Shown piece after piece: positions 18,923 through 28,146 of a stretch of 64,000 nucleotides of DNA. Position 1 is the stretch's first letter; each line of letters begins with the position of its first letter. The DNA is from Bifidobacterium felsineum (GTDB taxonomy: Bacteria > Actinomycetota > Actinomycetes > Actinomycetales > Bifidobacteriaceae). A program made the translations under genes and the position numbers. The stretch is taken from assembly GCF_002802915.1 (NCBI RefSeq), contig NZ_PEBJ01000005.1, positions 102,301 through 166,300 on the forward strand. The letters run 5' to 3'. Below the pieces are notes generated by a model. The model was not told where the DNA came from. It saw only the letters and a program-made list of their open reading frames with translations, and made no database searches.

Positions 18923-19783
18923 TCAGATGGAGCGCAGGCGGAAGGTGCCGTTGCGGTTGGAGGCCACAATCATCTGATCATTTTCAAGCTCGTTCCAACC
19001 ATCCTGGTCATAACCGGAAGAAGACACGACTACACCGGCCTGCTTGCCCTCGGCATCGGTGAGTGCACGGTAGCGCATCACACGGTAGTCGGCGGCCTGC
19101 TGGCCACGGCCGTATTCATCGTAGATCTCCACGATGCGCGGGCTGGTCTTCTCACGGCCGGCGGCGCACAGTGCCACCATCTGGTCTTCGGACTGGATGA
19201 TGCAGTTGTAGCTGGACTTCGGGTAGGCCTGGCGTAGCTCGCGCACCGCCTGGGCAACGGCTTCATCAAGCGGGAAGCCGAAGCCGATGTATTCCAGGAT
19301 CACTGCAAAGAAAATGGCGGAATCGGAGCGGCCACCGGTGGAAAGCAGTACGCTGTGGTCCACCGGATAGGAGCGGTTGGTCACGATGTTGCGGCCGTTG
19401 GCGTCGGAGATATCGCCATTGTGCACAAAGCTCAAACCGTTGGCATAGAACGGATGCTGATTCTCCATGATGAGTGGCAGATTGGAGCTGGCCAGACGCA
19501 GGTGCCAGATGGCACCGCGAGCCGGCTCGTTGGCCAGGGCTTCAAAAGTGGAGTCGAAACGGGCGGCAACGGTGGACTTGTAGATCTTCACGCCGGTTTC
19601 CGGAGAGGGAGCACCACCGTCGCGCACATATGGAGTCTCAGCAGGGGTGGCGAGCTGGGCCACGCCCCAACCATCATTGTGGATTTCCGAGAGTTCGCGG
19701 AAGTCCTCGACGTTCTTGACGCCAAGAATGTCATTAAGACTCAGGTCTGCACCTGCCGTCGCGTATCCCAGTAATCTGCACAT
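18923..19783 (-). CDS. Class II glutamine amidotransferase
   Basis: A 286-residue Ntn-hydrolase glutaminase-like protein. The nucleophile is Cys2, exposed after removal of the initiator Met (MCRLLGYA). Supporting motifs are HNDGWGVAQL, WHLRLASS and FVHNGDIS, typical of the YafJ/EgtC-like branch. There is no synthetase domain, so the ammonia acceptor or alternative hydrolytic role is unknown. It is convergent with the HD gene and lies 68 bases downstream of kup on the same strand. Confidence 0.88.
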   Translation of the reverse strand: MCRLLGYATAGADLSLNDILGVKNVEDFRELSEIHNDGWGVAQLATPAETPYVRDGGAPSPETGVKIYKSTVAARFDSTFEALANEPARGAIWHLRLASSNLPLIMENQHPFYANGLSFVHNGDISDANGRNIVTNRSYPVDHSVLLSTGGRSDSAIFFAVILEYIGFGFPLDEAVAQAVRELRQAYPKSSYNCIIQSEDQMVALCAAGREKTSPRIVEIYDEYGRGQQAADYRVMRYRALTDAEGKQAGVVVSSSGYDQDGWNELENDQMIVASNRNGTFRLRSI

Positions 19784-19851
19784 AGTATGACAATCTACCG
19801 GCGCGATTCGGCGACGTGCGGTCCGGGTTATAGGGATTGCTTATAGAGCGT

Positions 19852-22443
19852 TTATTTGCGACTCTTTTGGGCAAGATGAGCCACGGTGTTGGCATCGGCA
19901 TGCGTGAAATCGGACTTGGTTCTGGACTTCGGAACCGGGCGTTTTTCCGGGGAATCCATGGAGGATTCCACTGCCTTCACCAATTCGCCGAGGCCGGCAG
20001 TGGTGTCCAATGGGTCCGGAATGGCTGCAGGGTCGGCTTTCTGGCGCGACGGCATCGGCACCGGGCGATTGGATGCGTCCATGCGCTTCAGGCGTGGAGG
20101 CCGGCGCGTGGAGACGAACAGCGGCTGCACTTCGACCAACGGATTATATGGTGCCAAGCCGAACCACTTCACCGGCGAACCTGCCATATGGCGGATCGCA
20201 TACTTGGTTTGCAGCGAGAACGCACCGCGAGCGGAAACCTTGGATTCCGGCATTAGCGCCTTGTGGATCAGTACATAGCGAATCGTGCCGATGTCAGGGT
20301 CAGCATCGACTTTCGGGTAGATCGACTTCTGCTTGGGCAGCTCGCCGGTTTTCGACAAGTCATGCATGATTTGGTGAATGTACGCCGGGATGGACTGGGA
20401 GACCTTGAATCCCAAACGGAAACGCACACGGAACAGGAAGTTGGTGCCGAAGTTCTCCACCGAGTATTCGCGGGTGAACGGTTCATCGGTGGTCTCCACG
20501 CTTACCGCCCACCAGGCGCGGGCGCGCTTGGGATGGTCGGCGAAGATGGAGAAGAAGATATCGGTATCGAGCCGCTTGGTTTCCGAATCGGAAGTCAGAT
20601 AGACGATGTTATCCGCGAAATACGGGATGCGGAAGTCACCGTGGAGCTTGTCGAGCGCAGGCAGGAAGTCGTTCGGGCGCATATGCCGGCGTTGCGCACG
20701 CTCAAGCTTGGTGCCTTCGTTCCATGTGTACATAACAAAGAGGATGCCAAGCGTGAGTAGCATCGTGAACCAGCCGCCGTGCAGGAATTTGGCCATCGAC
20801 GCGATGAAGAACATAATCTGAATGGCCAGGAATACCACTGTGAACACCACGGCGCCCAATCGATGCCCGTCATGCCAGATGTAGACGGCGAGCAGCACGG
20901 TGGTGGTGATCATCGTGATGGTGAGCGCCAGGCCGTAAGCGGCGGAGATGTGTTCGGAATCCTTGAAGATGGCGAGCACAATCAGCGTGGAGGCGCACAG
21001 CACGGCATTAACCACGGGAATGTACAGCTGGCCGCGCGTACGGGCCGGGTAGCGCACCTGCAGATGAGGCATCCAGTTCAGACGCGTGGCTTCGGAGACC
21101 ATCGTGAACGCGCCGGTGATCAGGGCTTGGGATGCGATTACACCGGCGGTGACGGAAAGTACTACGGCGATGTAGCGCACGTTCGGCGTCATCATCTGGA
21201 AGAAAGGGTTGAGCGTTTTCAGTGTGGTGTATTCGGGGTTGCGGCTGTTGGATAGCATCCATGCGCCTTGACCGAAATAGTTGCACACGAGCGCCACTTT
21301 GATGAACGGCCAGGTGAAGTAGATGTTGCCGCGGCCCACATGGCCCATATCGGAGTAGAGGGCTTCGGCGCCGGTGGTGGAAAGGAACACGGTGCCCATC
21401 AGCGCGATGCCGGCTTCGTTATGCGGACTGAAGAGGAATTTGATGCCATAGACCGGATTCAGCGCCTCGAATACGGACCAGTCGGCGGAGAGGTTGAACA
21501 GGCCCACAATGGCGAGGAAGCTGAACCAGACCAGCACAATCGAGCCGAATACACGGCCGATGGACTCGGTGCCGCGCGACTGCACGGAAAACAGCACCAC
21601 GATGATGACCACGGTAATCATCAGGGTCAGGCTGGGATTGTCGTCGAACAGCTGCTCGAGCGGCGGCAGGGTTTGCAGACCTTCCACTGCGGAGCTGATG
21701 GAGACGGCCGGGGTGAGCACCGAATCGGCGAGGAACGCCGCGCCACCGAGCATGGCCGGGATGGCGAGCCATGCGCCATAGCGGCGAATCAAGGAATACA
21801 GCGCGAAGATGCCGCCCTCGCCATTGTTATCGATGCGCATGGCGATGAGCACATATTTGACGGTCGTGATCAGGGTGATGGACCAGAACACCAGCGAGAG
21901 CATGCCGAGCACAGCGTCCCGCTCCACATTGCCGAGTCCGCCTTGCCCGGACAGGAAGGTCTGCGCGGTGTAGAGCGGCGAGGTACCGATGTCGCCATAG
22001 ACCACGCCGAGGGCCACAATGGCCATACTCCACGTGATTTTGTTCGGCCCGGATTGCAGGCGCGCCCACCAGCGGCCTATACGGCCTTTTGCCGCGGTGG
22101 AAGCCAGTTTCTCGGCTTCCTTGTTTTCGGCTTCGCGCTGCTTGGCGAGCGCTTCACGCTCTTCTTTGGTCAGCGTGCGGCGGGAAACCTTAGGAGCGTT
22201 CGTGTATGTATCTGCCCTAAGAAGCGCGGCTTCTTCTTTCTTCAGGGCTATGGCTGTTTGTTCCGCTTGGATTGCAGCCGCCCGTTTGGCGCTGCCTTGT
22301 TTGGTTTGTTTCGACTGCTTCGACTGTTTCGATTGCTTGGATTGTTTGGCCGGCTTTTCAGCACCGGCCTGAGTTTTGACTGTTTCTTCAGCGTGATTAT
22401 TCTGTTTTCGGGCGCGCGAAGATTGCCTGTCTGACTCAACCAT
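19852..22443 (-). CDS. kup: Kup-family potassium uptake protein with a long Lys/Gln-rich N-terminus
   Basis: An 863-residue transporter. The core begins near residue 140 with SMAIVALGVVYGDIGTSPLYT, the Kup signature of the first membrane helix, and about twelve hydrophobic segments follow. A long cytoplasmic C-terminal domain (about 620-863) is basic near its end. Family knowledge: K+/H+ symport. The unusual part is the first 130 residues, which contain a run of SKQ-type tripeptides (SKQSKQSKQSKQTKQ), charged and low in complexity. ATG 22443 has GGAGG nine bases upstream; starts further upstream lack such a site. Most Kup proteins have about 620-680 residues, so the extension makes this one long. 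Confidence 0.94.
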   Translation of the reverse strand: MVESDRQSSRARKQNNHAEETVKTQAGAEKPAKQSKQSKQSKQSKQTKQGSAKRAAAIQAEQTAIALKKEEAALLRADTYTNAPKVSRRTLTKEEREALAKQREAENKEAEKLASTAAKGRIGRWWARLQSGPNKITWSMAIVALGVVYGDIGTSPLYTAQTFLSGQGGLGNVERDAVLGMLSLVFWSITLITTVKYVLIAMRIDNNGEGGIFALYSLIRRYGAWLAIPAMLGGAAFLADSVLTPAVSISSAVEGLQTLPPLEQLFDDNPSLTLMITVVIIVVLFSVQSRGTESIGRVFGSIVLVWFSFLAIVGLFNLSADWSVFEALNPVYGIKFLFSPHNEAGIALMGTVFLSTTGAEALYSDMGHVGRGNIYFTWPFIKVALVCNYFGQGAWMLSNSRNPEYTTLKTLNPFFQMMTPNVRYIAVVLSVTAGVIASQALITGAFTMVSEATRLNWMPHLQVRYPARTRGQLYIPVVNAVLCASTLIVLAIFKDSEHISAAYGLALTITMITTTVLLAVYIWHDGHRLGAVVFTVVFLAIQIMFFIASMAKFLHGGWFTMLLTLGILFVMYTWNEGTKLERAQRRHMRPNDFLPALDKLHGDFRIPYFADNIVYLTSDSETKRLDTDIFFSIFADHPKRARAWWAVSVETTDEPFTREYSVENFGTNFLFRVRFRLGFKVSQSIPAYIHQIMHDLSKTGELPKQKSIYPKVDADPDIGTIRYVLIHKALMPESKVSARGAFSLQTKYAIRHMAGSPVKWFGLAPYNPLVEVQPLFVSTRRPPRLKRMDASNRPVPMPSRQKADPAAIPDPLDTTAGLGELVKAVESSMDSPEKRPVPKSRTKSDFTHADANTVAHLAQKSRK

Positions 22444-22600
22444 ACGTTCAGTCCTCCATGCGGGTTCCAACCACATCCCGCGAATTCAGATTCATCCCGT
22501 TCTCTAACGAATGACATCGTAGCCCCGTAACGGAACCTTCACAACTCGCAAAAACAGGGCACACTGTCTAATTTCTACCGCATGAATCCAGCGGCGCGAA

Positions 22601-23557
22601 TCAGATGCCGTACACCTCACGGGTGGTGGCACGGGTACCGCGCGCCACCACGGCAATCGGCACGTCCAACGTGTCGGCCATGGCCCGCAGCGTATAGGGA
22701 ATCATGTAGGGCGCATTGGTCCGCCCGCGATACGGCATCGGTGTCAGGTATGGCGCATCGGTCTCCACCATCGCGTGGTCGAGCCCCACAATGCGCAATG
22801 ATTCGCGGATGCCATCGTTGCCCTTGTAGCTCACCGTACCGGAAAAGCTTAGATACCAGCCTTGTTCGCGTGCAATCTGGGCCATTTCGGCGTCGCCGGA
22901 ATACGAATGGAACACGGTTCGCTCCGGGGAACCGTCTGCCAGCAGGGTTTCAATGACCTCGCGATGTGAGTCGCGGTCGTGAATCTGCATCGGCAGGTTC
23001 AGTTCCTTGGCGAGCGCGATATGTGCGCGGAACGCTTCACGTTGCAGTTCCTTGGCGCCCTCACCCGTGCGGAACAGGTCCATGCCGGTTTCGCCAATCG
23101 CAACCACCTGCTCGGGGTATTGTGTGGCCAAACGATGCACTTCGGCGAGCGCGTCCTCGAAACTCGTGTCGTGGTAGGGCTTGTATTTCAGCGGCAATCC
23201 ATCCGGGCCAGGCACTCCGCGATGCCCGTGCAGCACGGCCTCGTTAGGGTGTATTGCGAGCGCCGCGTGCACATTACCTGGATGATCGAGGGCCATCTGC
23301 ACAGCGGTCATCAGGTGCGGCAGCTCGCAACCGCAGTCGATAATACCCCCAACGCCGACAGCTTGCGCTTGTGCGAGCAGCTGGTCCACATCGTAGACAG
23401 GTACGGGGGCCTGGCCTTTGGTTTGCGCCTCATGGTCCATGGCGCGCGCGAATGGCACAACGGATGCCACATGCGTGTGGTCATCAATGACTTGAATGTC
23501 TTCGGGCAGCGGCTCGGGTGCGGGTGCCCAGCTACGATCGCGATGATGCTTGCTCAT
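22601..23557 (-). CDS. tatD: TatD-family metal-dependent deoxyribonuclease
   Basis: A 318-residue TIM-barrel hydrolase of the TatD/YcfH family. Metal ligands appear as DDHTH (H27 and H29), GETGMD near residue 163, QIHDRDS, the FHSYSG region and ETDAPYLTP near the C-terminus. Family knowledge: 3'-5' DNase used in DNA repair or turnover. In many actinobacteria the gene follows metG, but here metG is 11 kb away with carbohydrate genes between. The start has no competitor, and the protein has a family-typical length with about 20 extra N-terminal residues. Confidence 0.93.
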   Translation of the reverse strand: MSKHHRDRSWAPAPEPLPEDIQVIDDHTHVASVVPFARAMDHEAQTKGQAPVPVYDVDQLLAQAQAVGVGGIIDCGCELPHLMTAVQMALDHPGNVHAALAIHPNEAVLHGHRGVPGPDGLPLKYKPYHDTSFEDALAEVHRLATQYPEQVVAIGETGMDLFRTGEGAKELQREAFRAHIALAKELNLPMQIHDRDSHREVIETLLADGSPERTVFHSYSGDAEMAQIAREQGWYLSFSGTVSYKGNDGIRESLRIVGLDHAMVETDAPYLTPMPYRGRTNAPYMIPYTLRAMADTLDVPIAVVARGTRATTREVYGI

Positions 23558-23620
23558 GGCTTCCTAGTGTATTCGGAAATCGCATATGCAGGTTTGCGCT
23601 TTATCGGAAGCACTTGCCGA

Positions 23621-25210
23621 TCAGCGCCAGCACTGCTCGTACGGCAGTCCGGTCAGACGTTCGACCACGTGGCGGGTCTCCGCATCCACATCCGTTTTCG
23701 CGCCGCCGTTGCGCAGTCGCGTAATCTCAGCCAGCACAACCGAATCCGTGTGCTTATTAATCACCAAGTGAGCGGAAATAATCCAACAGACGATCATCGC
23801 AAAGGCAAACCAACCGAGCAATACCACACCCAAACCGGCTTTGGCGGCAAAGCTTTGATGCTGCAAGGTGGCGTCGAATCCGACCGCCCCCAATACGAGC
23901 CCGACGCAAATCGTGCCGAGCCCTGACCCGAGCTGGCGGAAGGAGGCTTGAATTCCGGCGAATGTCGCCGAGCGGTACCGGCGGGTGACAATCTGGTCGA
24001 TATCCGCAATGTACGGGAACACGGCCCATGGCAGGTAGCCGCACAACGATTTGAAGGCGAAGAACCAAAGCGAGCCCACAAGTGCGAACACGGTCCAGGC
24101 GACCGGCTGTGTCGAATCCGCCAGCAGCCACGCGGCGAACAACCATGCCACACCGATCAGGCAGCCGATGAAGTTGATGGCATACAGGCGCTTCGGTCCG
24201 ATGCGCGTCATCGCCCATCCGAATACCGGCATCAGCGGCATGGAGATAGCCGTGCAGCCGAGCAGCAGCGAGGCGAACGCGGCCGTGCGATTCCAGTCGT
24301 AGACCACGAAGAACACGAACGTCTGACCGAATACATCCATCGAAACCTGCACCAACAGGTAAATCGACAAGTGCTTGCGGAATTCCTTGACCCGCAATGT
24401 GGTGGCGTATTCGCGCATCACTTTGCCCGCACGCTTGAGCCAGCCCGCCCAGCCAATCGATTCTTCATGCTTCTCACCGCGTGCGTAGGCACCGAATCCG
24501 GCCTCTTCCGGACTCATTTCCCATGTGCTGCGCCAGCAGGCGAACACGGCGAGCGCGAACAGCACCGTGGTGGCGATGGTGAAAATCATGTAGCCGGTCG
24601 GCGTGCGTTCGCCGAAAATCGCGAGCACCGCGCTGCCGGCCAGAGGAATCACTGTCGCCGCACTGGTGGAGATGAACATGCGCACAGTCGAGAGTTTGGC
24701 GCGACTGTTGAAATCCGGCGTCATTTCGCCAGGCAGTGGATTGTACGCAGTCTGGAACAGCTGGGCGAGCACCACCCAGAACACATAGGCGGTAGCGTAG
24801 GCGGCGAGCGGCAGCCCCGGAATCCATAGGAAGATGCCGAACAAGAGCAATGGGCCGATAATCATCAGCAGGAAACGACGCCGACCGAAGCGAAGACCGA
24901 TGTTGTAGCGGTAGAGATTATCGTCGAATACGCCGAAGAGCAGGGCAGCGACCGCGCTGATCAGTGCGCTGAGTCCCATCACCGACTGTGCGGTGGCGAT
25001 GGACATGCCGCAGAACGTGGTCCAAAACAAGGAAAGGTAAGCGGCGATGATGGTGAGCTGACCGCCGCCGTAGAAGTCGCCGACACCGAATCCAATGGCA
25101 TTGCGCAAAGTGATTTTGCGCACGCCAGGATTCTGCAAGGCATGGCTCAGCGCATGACTTTCTGCCTCTGACTGTGTTTCACGCGATGTTTCACGTTTGC
25201 TTCCGCTCAT
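23621..25210 (-). CDS. GPH/MFS-family sugar symporter, coupled to a LacI regulator
   Basis: A 529-residue transporter with twelve predicted membrane segments. The opening KITLRNAIGFGVGDFYGGG is characteristic of the glycoside-pentoside-hexuronide symporter family (MelB/LacS/UidB-like), as is the loop LRFGRRRFLLMIIGP between early helices. The N-terminus (about 40 residues) is hydrophilic. It overlaps the upstream LacI gene by ATGA (25207-25210), so both are read from one message and the regulator probably responds to the transported sugar or its product. The substrate is not evident, and no glycosidase is in the same operon. Confidence 0.88.
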   Translation of the reverse strand: MSGSKRETSRETQSEAESHALSHALQNPGVRKITLRNAIGFGVGDFYGGGQLTIIAAYLSLFWTTFCGMSIATAQSVMGLSALISAVAALLFGVFDDNLYRYNIGLRFGRRRFLLMIIGPLLLFGIFLWIPGLPLAAYATAYVFWVVLAQLFQTAYNPLPGEMTPDFNSRAKLSTVRMFISTSAATVIPLAGSAVLAIFGERTPTGYMIFTIATTVLFALAVFACWRSTWEMSPEEAGFGAYARGEKHEESIGWAGWLKRAGKVMREYATTLRVKEFRKHLSIYLLVQVSMDVFGQTFVFFVVYDWNRTAAFASLLLGCTAISMPLMPVFGWAMTRIGPKRLYAINFIGCLIGVAWLFAAWLLADSTQPVAWTVFALVGSLWFFAFKSLCGYLPWAVFPYIADIDQIVTRRYRSATFAGIQASFRQLGSGLGTICVGLVLGAVGFDATLQHQSFAAKAGLGVVLLGWFAFAMIVCWIISAHLVINKHTDSVVLAEITRLRNGGAKTDVDAETRHVVERLTGLPYEQCWR

Positions 25211-26418
25211 TCCGCGCGCCTTTCGCCTACAGATCTGCGCACAATAATAGAAGTATCCACCAAAGTGACATTCGCGGATTGCTCCTCTTCGTTGCGCACA
25301 CCAAGCTCTTTGAGCTGATCCATAAGCTGGGCATCCGCGGGGTTGCGCACTGCCCCGGATTCGCGCCCGAGCAGCAATCGCACTGCGGCTTGGCCAAGCA
25401 AATCGCGAGGGATTCGGATGGACGTGATCGGCGGCGTGACCACCGGAGCAATCAGCGTGTTGTCGAAACCAATGACGGATATGTCTTCCGGCACTCGCAC
25501 GCCGTCCGCGGTCAGACGCAAAACGATGCCGGCCGCAATCAAATCGTTATAGGTGATGACGACGGTGGGCTTGGAGTTTTCGAGGGCGAGCGCAGCCTGA
25601 TAGCCACCCTCGACGCTTGGGCGCACCGGACCAATGTGATTCATACGGAAGCCCATGCGCTGGCCGATGTCATGCAGGCAGGACCATCGGGATTGGTTGG
25701 CCCACGAAGTCGCACCAGATACGTAGGTGATGGCCGTGTGATGGTAGCGGCGCAGCATGCTCAGCGCACGCACCACACCGATGCGCGGGTCAGGCACCAC
25801 GCTGGGAACACCGTCCACAGGGCGATTGAGCACCACGAGCGGCACACGTTTGGCATAGTCGCGGATGAAATCGACTCCGGGTGAGTCGGTAGCCAGAATG
25901 ACGCCGTCGACTTTGCCGATCAAGTGTGTGAGCAGCTGCTGGGTGCGCTGCTGGGATTGGCCGGCTTCGATGAGGCCGACTGCGCTGCCGGATTCCATGG
26001 CGGTGATCTGCGCGCCTTTGAGGATTTGCGAGGAGATGCCGTCGGTGGTGTCTTTGACTACGAGCGCTATGACCCCGCCGCTTGCGGTCGCATGGTTTTG
26101 CGCGGCAGAGCTGGTGTGGAAGGGCATGGAAGCAATGGGCTGATTCAGCTGAGGCTGTGATGCAGTTTGCAACTGTGCTGGTGCTGGTGATTGCACTTGC
26201 GACTGCATTGGTGACTGCGCAGCCGCAATGTGACGTTTGCGGGGATTCGGCCGGTAGCCGAGGCGTTCAGCGACTTCGCGCACCTGCTCCACGGTTTGGA
26301 AGTTGACGCGGTCGGGATTGCTGAATACGCGGGAGACAGTCGAGATGGCCACGCCGGCAGCGTCCGCCACGTCCGCCAGGCGCACGCGATCGGTTGCTTT
26401 GCGCTGCTGTTCTGCCAT
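25207..26418 (-). CDS. LacI-family transcriptional regulator with an extended linker
   Basis: A 403-residue regulator. The N-terminal HTH reads VRLADVADAAGVAISTVSRV (about 12-31), followed by the hinge region LGYRPNPRKRHI. The periplasmic-binding-like effector domain starts near residue 115 (GVIALVVKD). Between them lies an unusually long, low-complexity linker of about 50 residues rich in Gln, Pro, Ala and Ser (QSPMQSQVQSPAPAQLQ). Typical LacI proteins have about 335-345 residues and a hinge of about 15, so the geometry for operator binding may differ. It is translated together with the downstream symporter through a 4-base overlap. Confidence 0.93.
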   Translation of the reverse strand: MAEQQRKATDRVRLADVADAAGVAISTVSRVFSNPDRVNFQTVEQVREVAERLGYRPNPRKRHIAAAQSPMQSQVQSPAPAQLQTASQPQLNQPIASMPFHTSSAAQNHATASGGVIALVVKDTTDGISSQILKGAQITAMESGSAVGLIEAGQSQQRTQQLLTHLIGKVDGVILATDSPGVDFIRDYAKRVPLVVLNRPVDGVPSVVPDPRIGVVRALSMLRRYHHTAITYVSGATSWANQSRWSCLHDIGQRMGFRMNHIGPVRPSVEGGYQAALALENSKPTVVITYNDLIAAGIVLRLTADGVRVPEDISVIGFDNTLIAPVVTPPITSIRIPRDLLGQAAVRLLLGRESGAVRNPADAQLMDQLKELGVRNEEEQSANVTLVDTSIIVRRSVGERRAE

Positions 26419-26463
26419 CTCAGCCCTCCCCTGGTGTATTGCCTTCCACTATATATAGAAAAA

Positions 26464-26622
26464 GGCTCCCTCTGACGAGGGAGCTCACGCGAAGCGGGTG
26501 AGGGAGAGAAACAGCACGGCTAAGGGCATGGAATCGGCTTTACCGATACCATCCCGTGCGGGTTTCACCGCACTTCTCTCCCTCCGCCAGCTCCGCTGGC
26601 ACCTCCCTCATCAGAGGGAGGC
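26464..26622. repeat. MITE-like element with imperfect terminal inverted repeats of about 48 bp
   Basis: The left end begins GGCTCCCTCTGACGAGGGAG and the right end is close to its reverse complement (CCTCCCTCATCAGAGGGAGG). Similarity extends inward about 48 bases on each side to CTCTCCCTC. The core of about 65 bases has its own short hairpins. Each arm also folds on itself (CTCCCTC with GAGGGAG). It fills the gap between the GPH symporter gene end and the LacI start and codes for nothing obvious. I recall similar CCTCCCTCATCAGAGGGAGG motifs in other gut bacteria, but could not check this. Confidence 0.7.
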
Positions 26623-26633
26623 TGTGGATAGGG

Positions 26634-28043
26634 TCAGGCTTCGACGGCCTTAGAGCGACGCTCGGCGAGCTCGGCCTTGATCTGGGCGAACTTCTTCTCG
26701 GTGACCGGGTAGAAGAACATGATCGCGGCGGAGATCACGAAGCCGATCAGCGGCACGAGGCCAGCGGCGAGACGCAGGTTCTCGGCAACGGTCGGATCCT
26801 GGGCCACGTTCATGCCGGACTTGTAACCGGTGAAGGCGAGGATGGCCGGGCCGAGCCAGGAGGTCAGGGCACCGAACATCTGGCGGAAGAAGCTCAGGCC
26901 AGCCATGGCGGCACCATCGGTGCGCTTGCCGGTCTTCCACTCGTAGTACTCAACGGTGTCGCCTTCCATGCCCCAGACGTAGTTGCCGCAGAACTGGGCG
27001 CCGATGGCGTTCAGAGCCATGCCCACCAGAGACAGCCACACGTTGGAGACGAAGATGAACATCACACCACCGATGATGCCGAGTGCGCAGCCGAGGTACC
27101 AGCCGCCCTTCTTGCCGAGGTGACGGGCGATGACCGGGCCGAACGGGGAGGCGACCACGCCGATGGAGGCGTTGATCAAGGTGACAATCGTGGTGATGAG
27201 GGCCAGAGTGCCGGCGTCAGCACCGTTGGCGAGCACTTCCTTGGCGATAATCGGTCCGATGGAACCGACGCAGGTGGCGATCAGGTAGAAGCCGGTGGCG
27301 AAGCACAGGATGAGCAGGGCCGGGTTCATGACGATGGCCTTCAGAGTGTCAACGAAGGAGACCTTCGGCTGGGTCGGCACATCAATCTGCTCGATGGTGG
27401 TCTTGTACAGGAAGACGTAAATCAGGGCGCCGACGAGGCAGAAGATGCACACGATCGGGAGCATCAGCTTGGCGAGAGCGGCCTGATCCTTGACGGTGTT
27501 GATGGCCGGGGCCAGGGTGAAGGTAACGATGAGGCCGAACAGGGCGCCACCGACCATACGGGAGGAGGAAAGGCGCTGACGTTCGTTCTGATCCTGGGTC
27601 ATGGCGCCAAGCAGTGCGCCGTACGGCACGCCACCCAAAGCACCGAGCAGCTGGTAGAGCAGGTAGGTGACGATGGCCCATGCCACCTTGACGCTCATGT
27701 TCGCATCAGCCGGAATGGTGTACATCAGGGCGATGGCCACCATCATCGGCACGCCGAACATCACGACCAGGCGACGGAACTTGCCGTTCTTGTTCGGCTT
27801 GACACGGTCGGCGTAGTTGCCGGCGAGCAGGTACACAACAGCCTGGAAGAAGCGGGCGAACAGGAAGATGTTAGCGGTGGTCACCGGGTCGATGCCCATG
27901 TAGATGTAGTAGGTGGCCAGGAACATCGACATCATACGCCAGCCGATGTTGTTGGCAAGATCGCCGGAACCATAACCGACGATGTTCAGCCAAGTCAGCT
28001 TCTTCGGCGTCTTCTTGACTGACTGCGCTGTTGCAGTGCTCAT
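26634..28043 (-). CDS. GPH-family sugar symporter downstream of the GH2 glycosidase
   Basis: A 469-residue transporter with twelve predicted membrane segments, opening KKLTWLNIVGYGSGDLANNIGW, typical of the GPH:cation symporter family. It starts at ATG 28043 with AAGGAG upstream. It lies 103 bases after the GH2 gene on the same strand, so the two probably take up and split one glycoside in the cytoplasm. A strong hairpin (28079-28112) sits between them and may reduce expression of this second gene or stabilise the GH2 message. The substrate is probably a beta-galactoside or a related oligosaccharide, by analogy with GH2-GPH pairs. Confidence 0.9.
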   Translation of the reverse strand: MSTATAQSVKKTPKKLTWLNIVGYGSGDLANNIGWRMMSMFLATYYIYMGIDPVTTANIFLFARFFQAVVYLLAGNYADRVKPNKNGKFRRLVVMFGVPMMVAIALMYTIPADANMSVKVAWAIVTYLLYQLLGALGGVPYGALLGAMTQDQNERQRLSSSRMVGGALFGLIVTFTLAPAINTVKDQAALAKLMLPIVCIFCLVGALIYVFLYKTTIEQIDVPTQPKVSFVDTLKAIVMNPALLILCFATGFYLIATCVGSIGPIIAKEVLANGADAGTLALITTIVTLINASIGVVASPFGPVIARHLGKKGGWYLGCALGIIGGVMFIFVSNVWLSLVGMALNAIGAQFCGNYVWGMEGDTVEYYEWKTGKRTDGAAMAGLSFFRQMFGALTSWLGPAILAFTGYKSGMNVAQDPTVAENLRLAAGLVPLIGFVISAAIMFFYPVTEKKFAQIKAELAERRSKAVEA

Positions 28044-28078
28044 AGTGCAGAACTCCTTAGTTCTTTCTTGTTATTGCA

Positions 28079-28112
28079 CGGTGTGATGCAAGCCTTCCCT
28101 TGCATCACACCG
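28079..28112 (-). terminator. Intercistronic hairpin between GH2 and symporter genes
   Basis: A perfect 14-bp stem (CGGTGTGATGCAAG with CTTGCATCACACCG) and a 6-nt loop. There is no clear T run on the minus strand, so partial termination or mRNA stabilisation is more likely than full termination. Confidence 0.55.
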
Positions 28113-28146
28113 CTCGCCACAGCCGAGGCTGCGGCAAAATCTTTGA

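Noticed and set aside
26556..28022. A 488-codon plus-strand open frame antisense to the GPH symporter gene
   Set aside because: Composition (His, Gly, Glu, Asp and Val) is typical for the complement of a membrane-protein gene; no ribosome binding site or motif.
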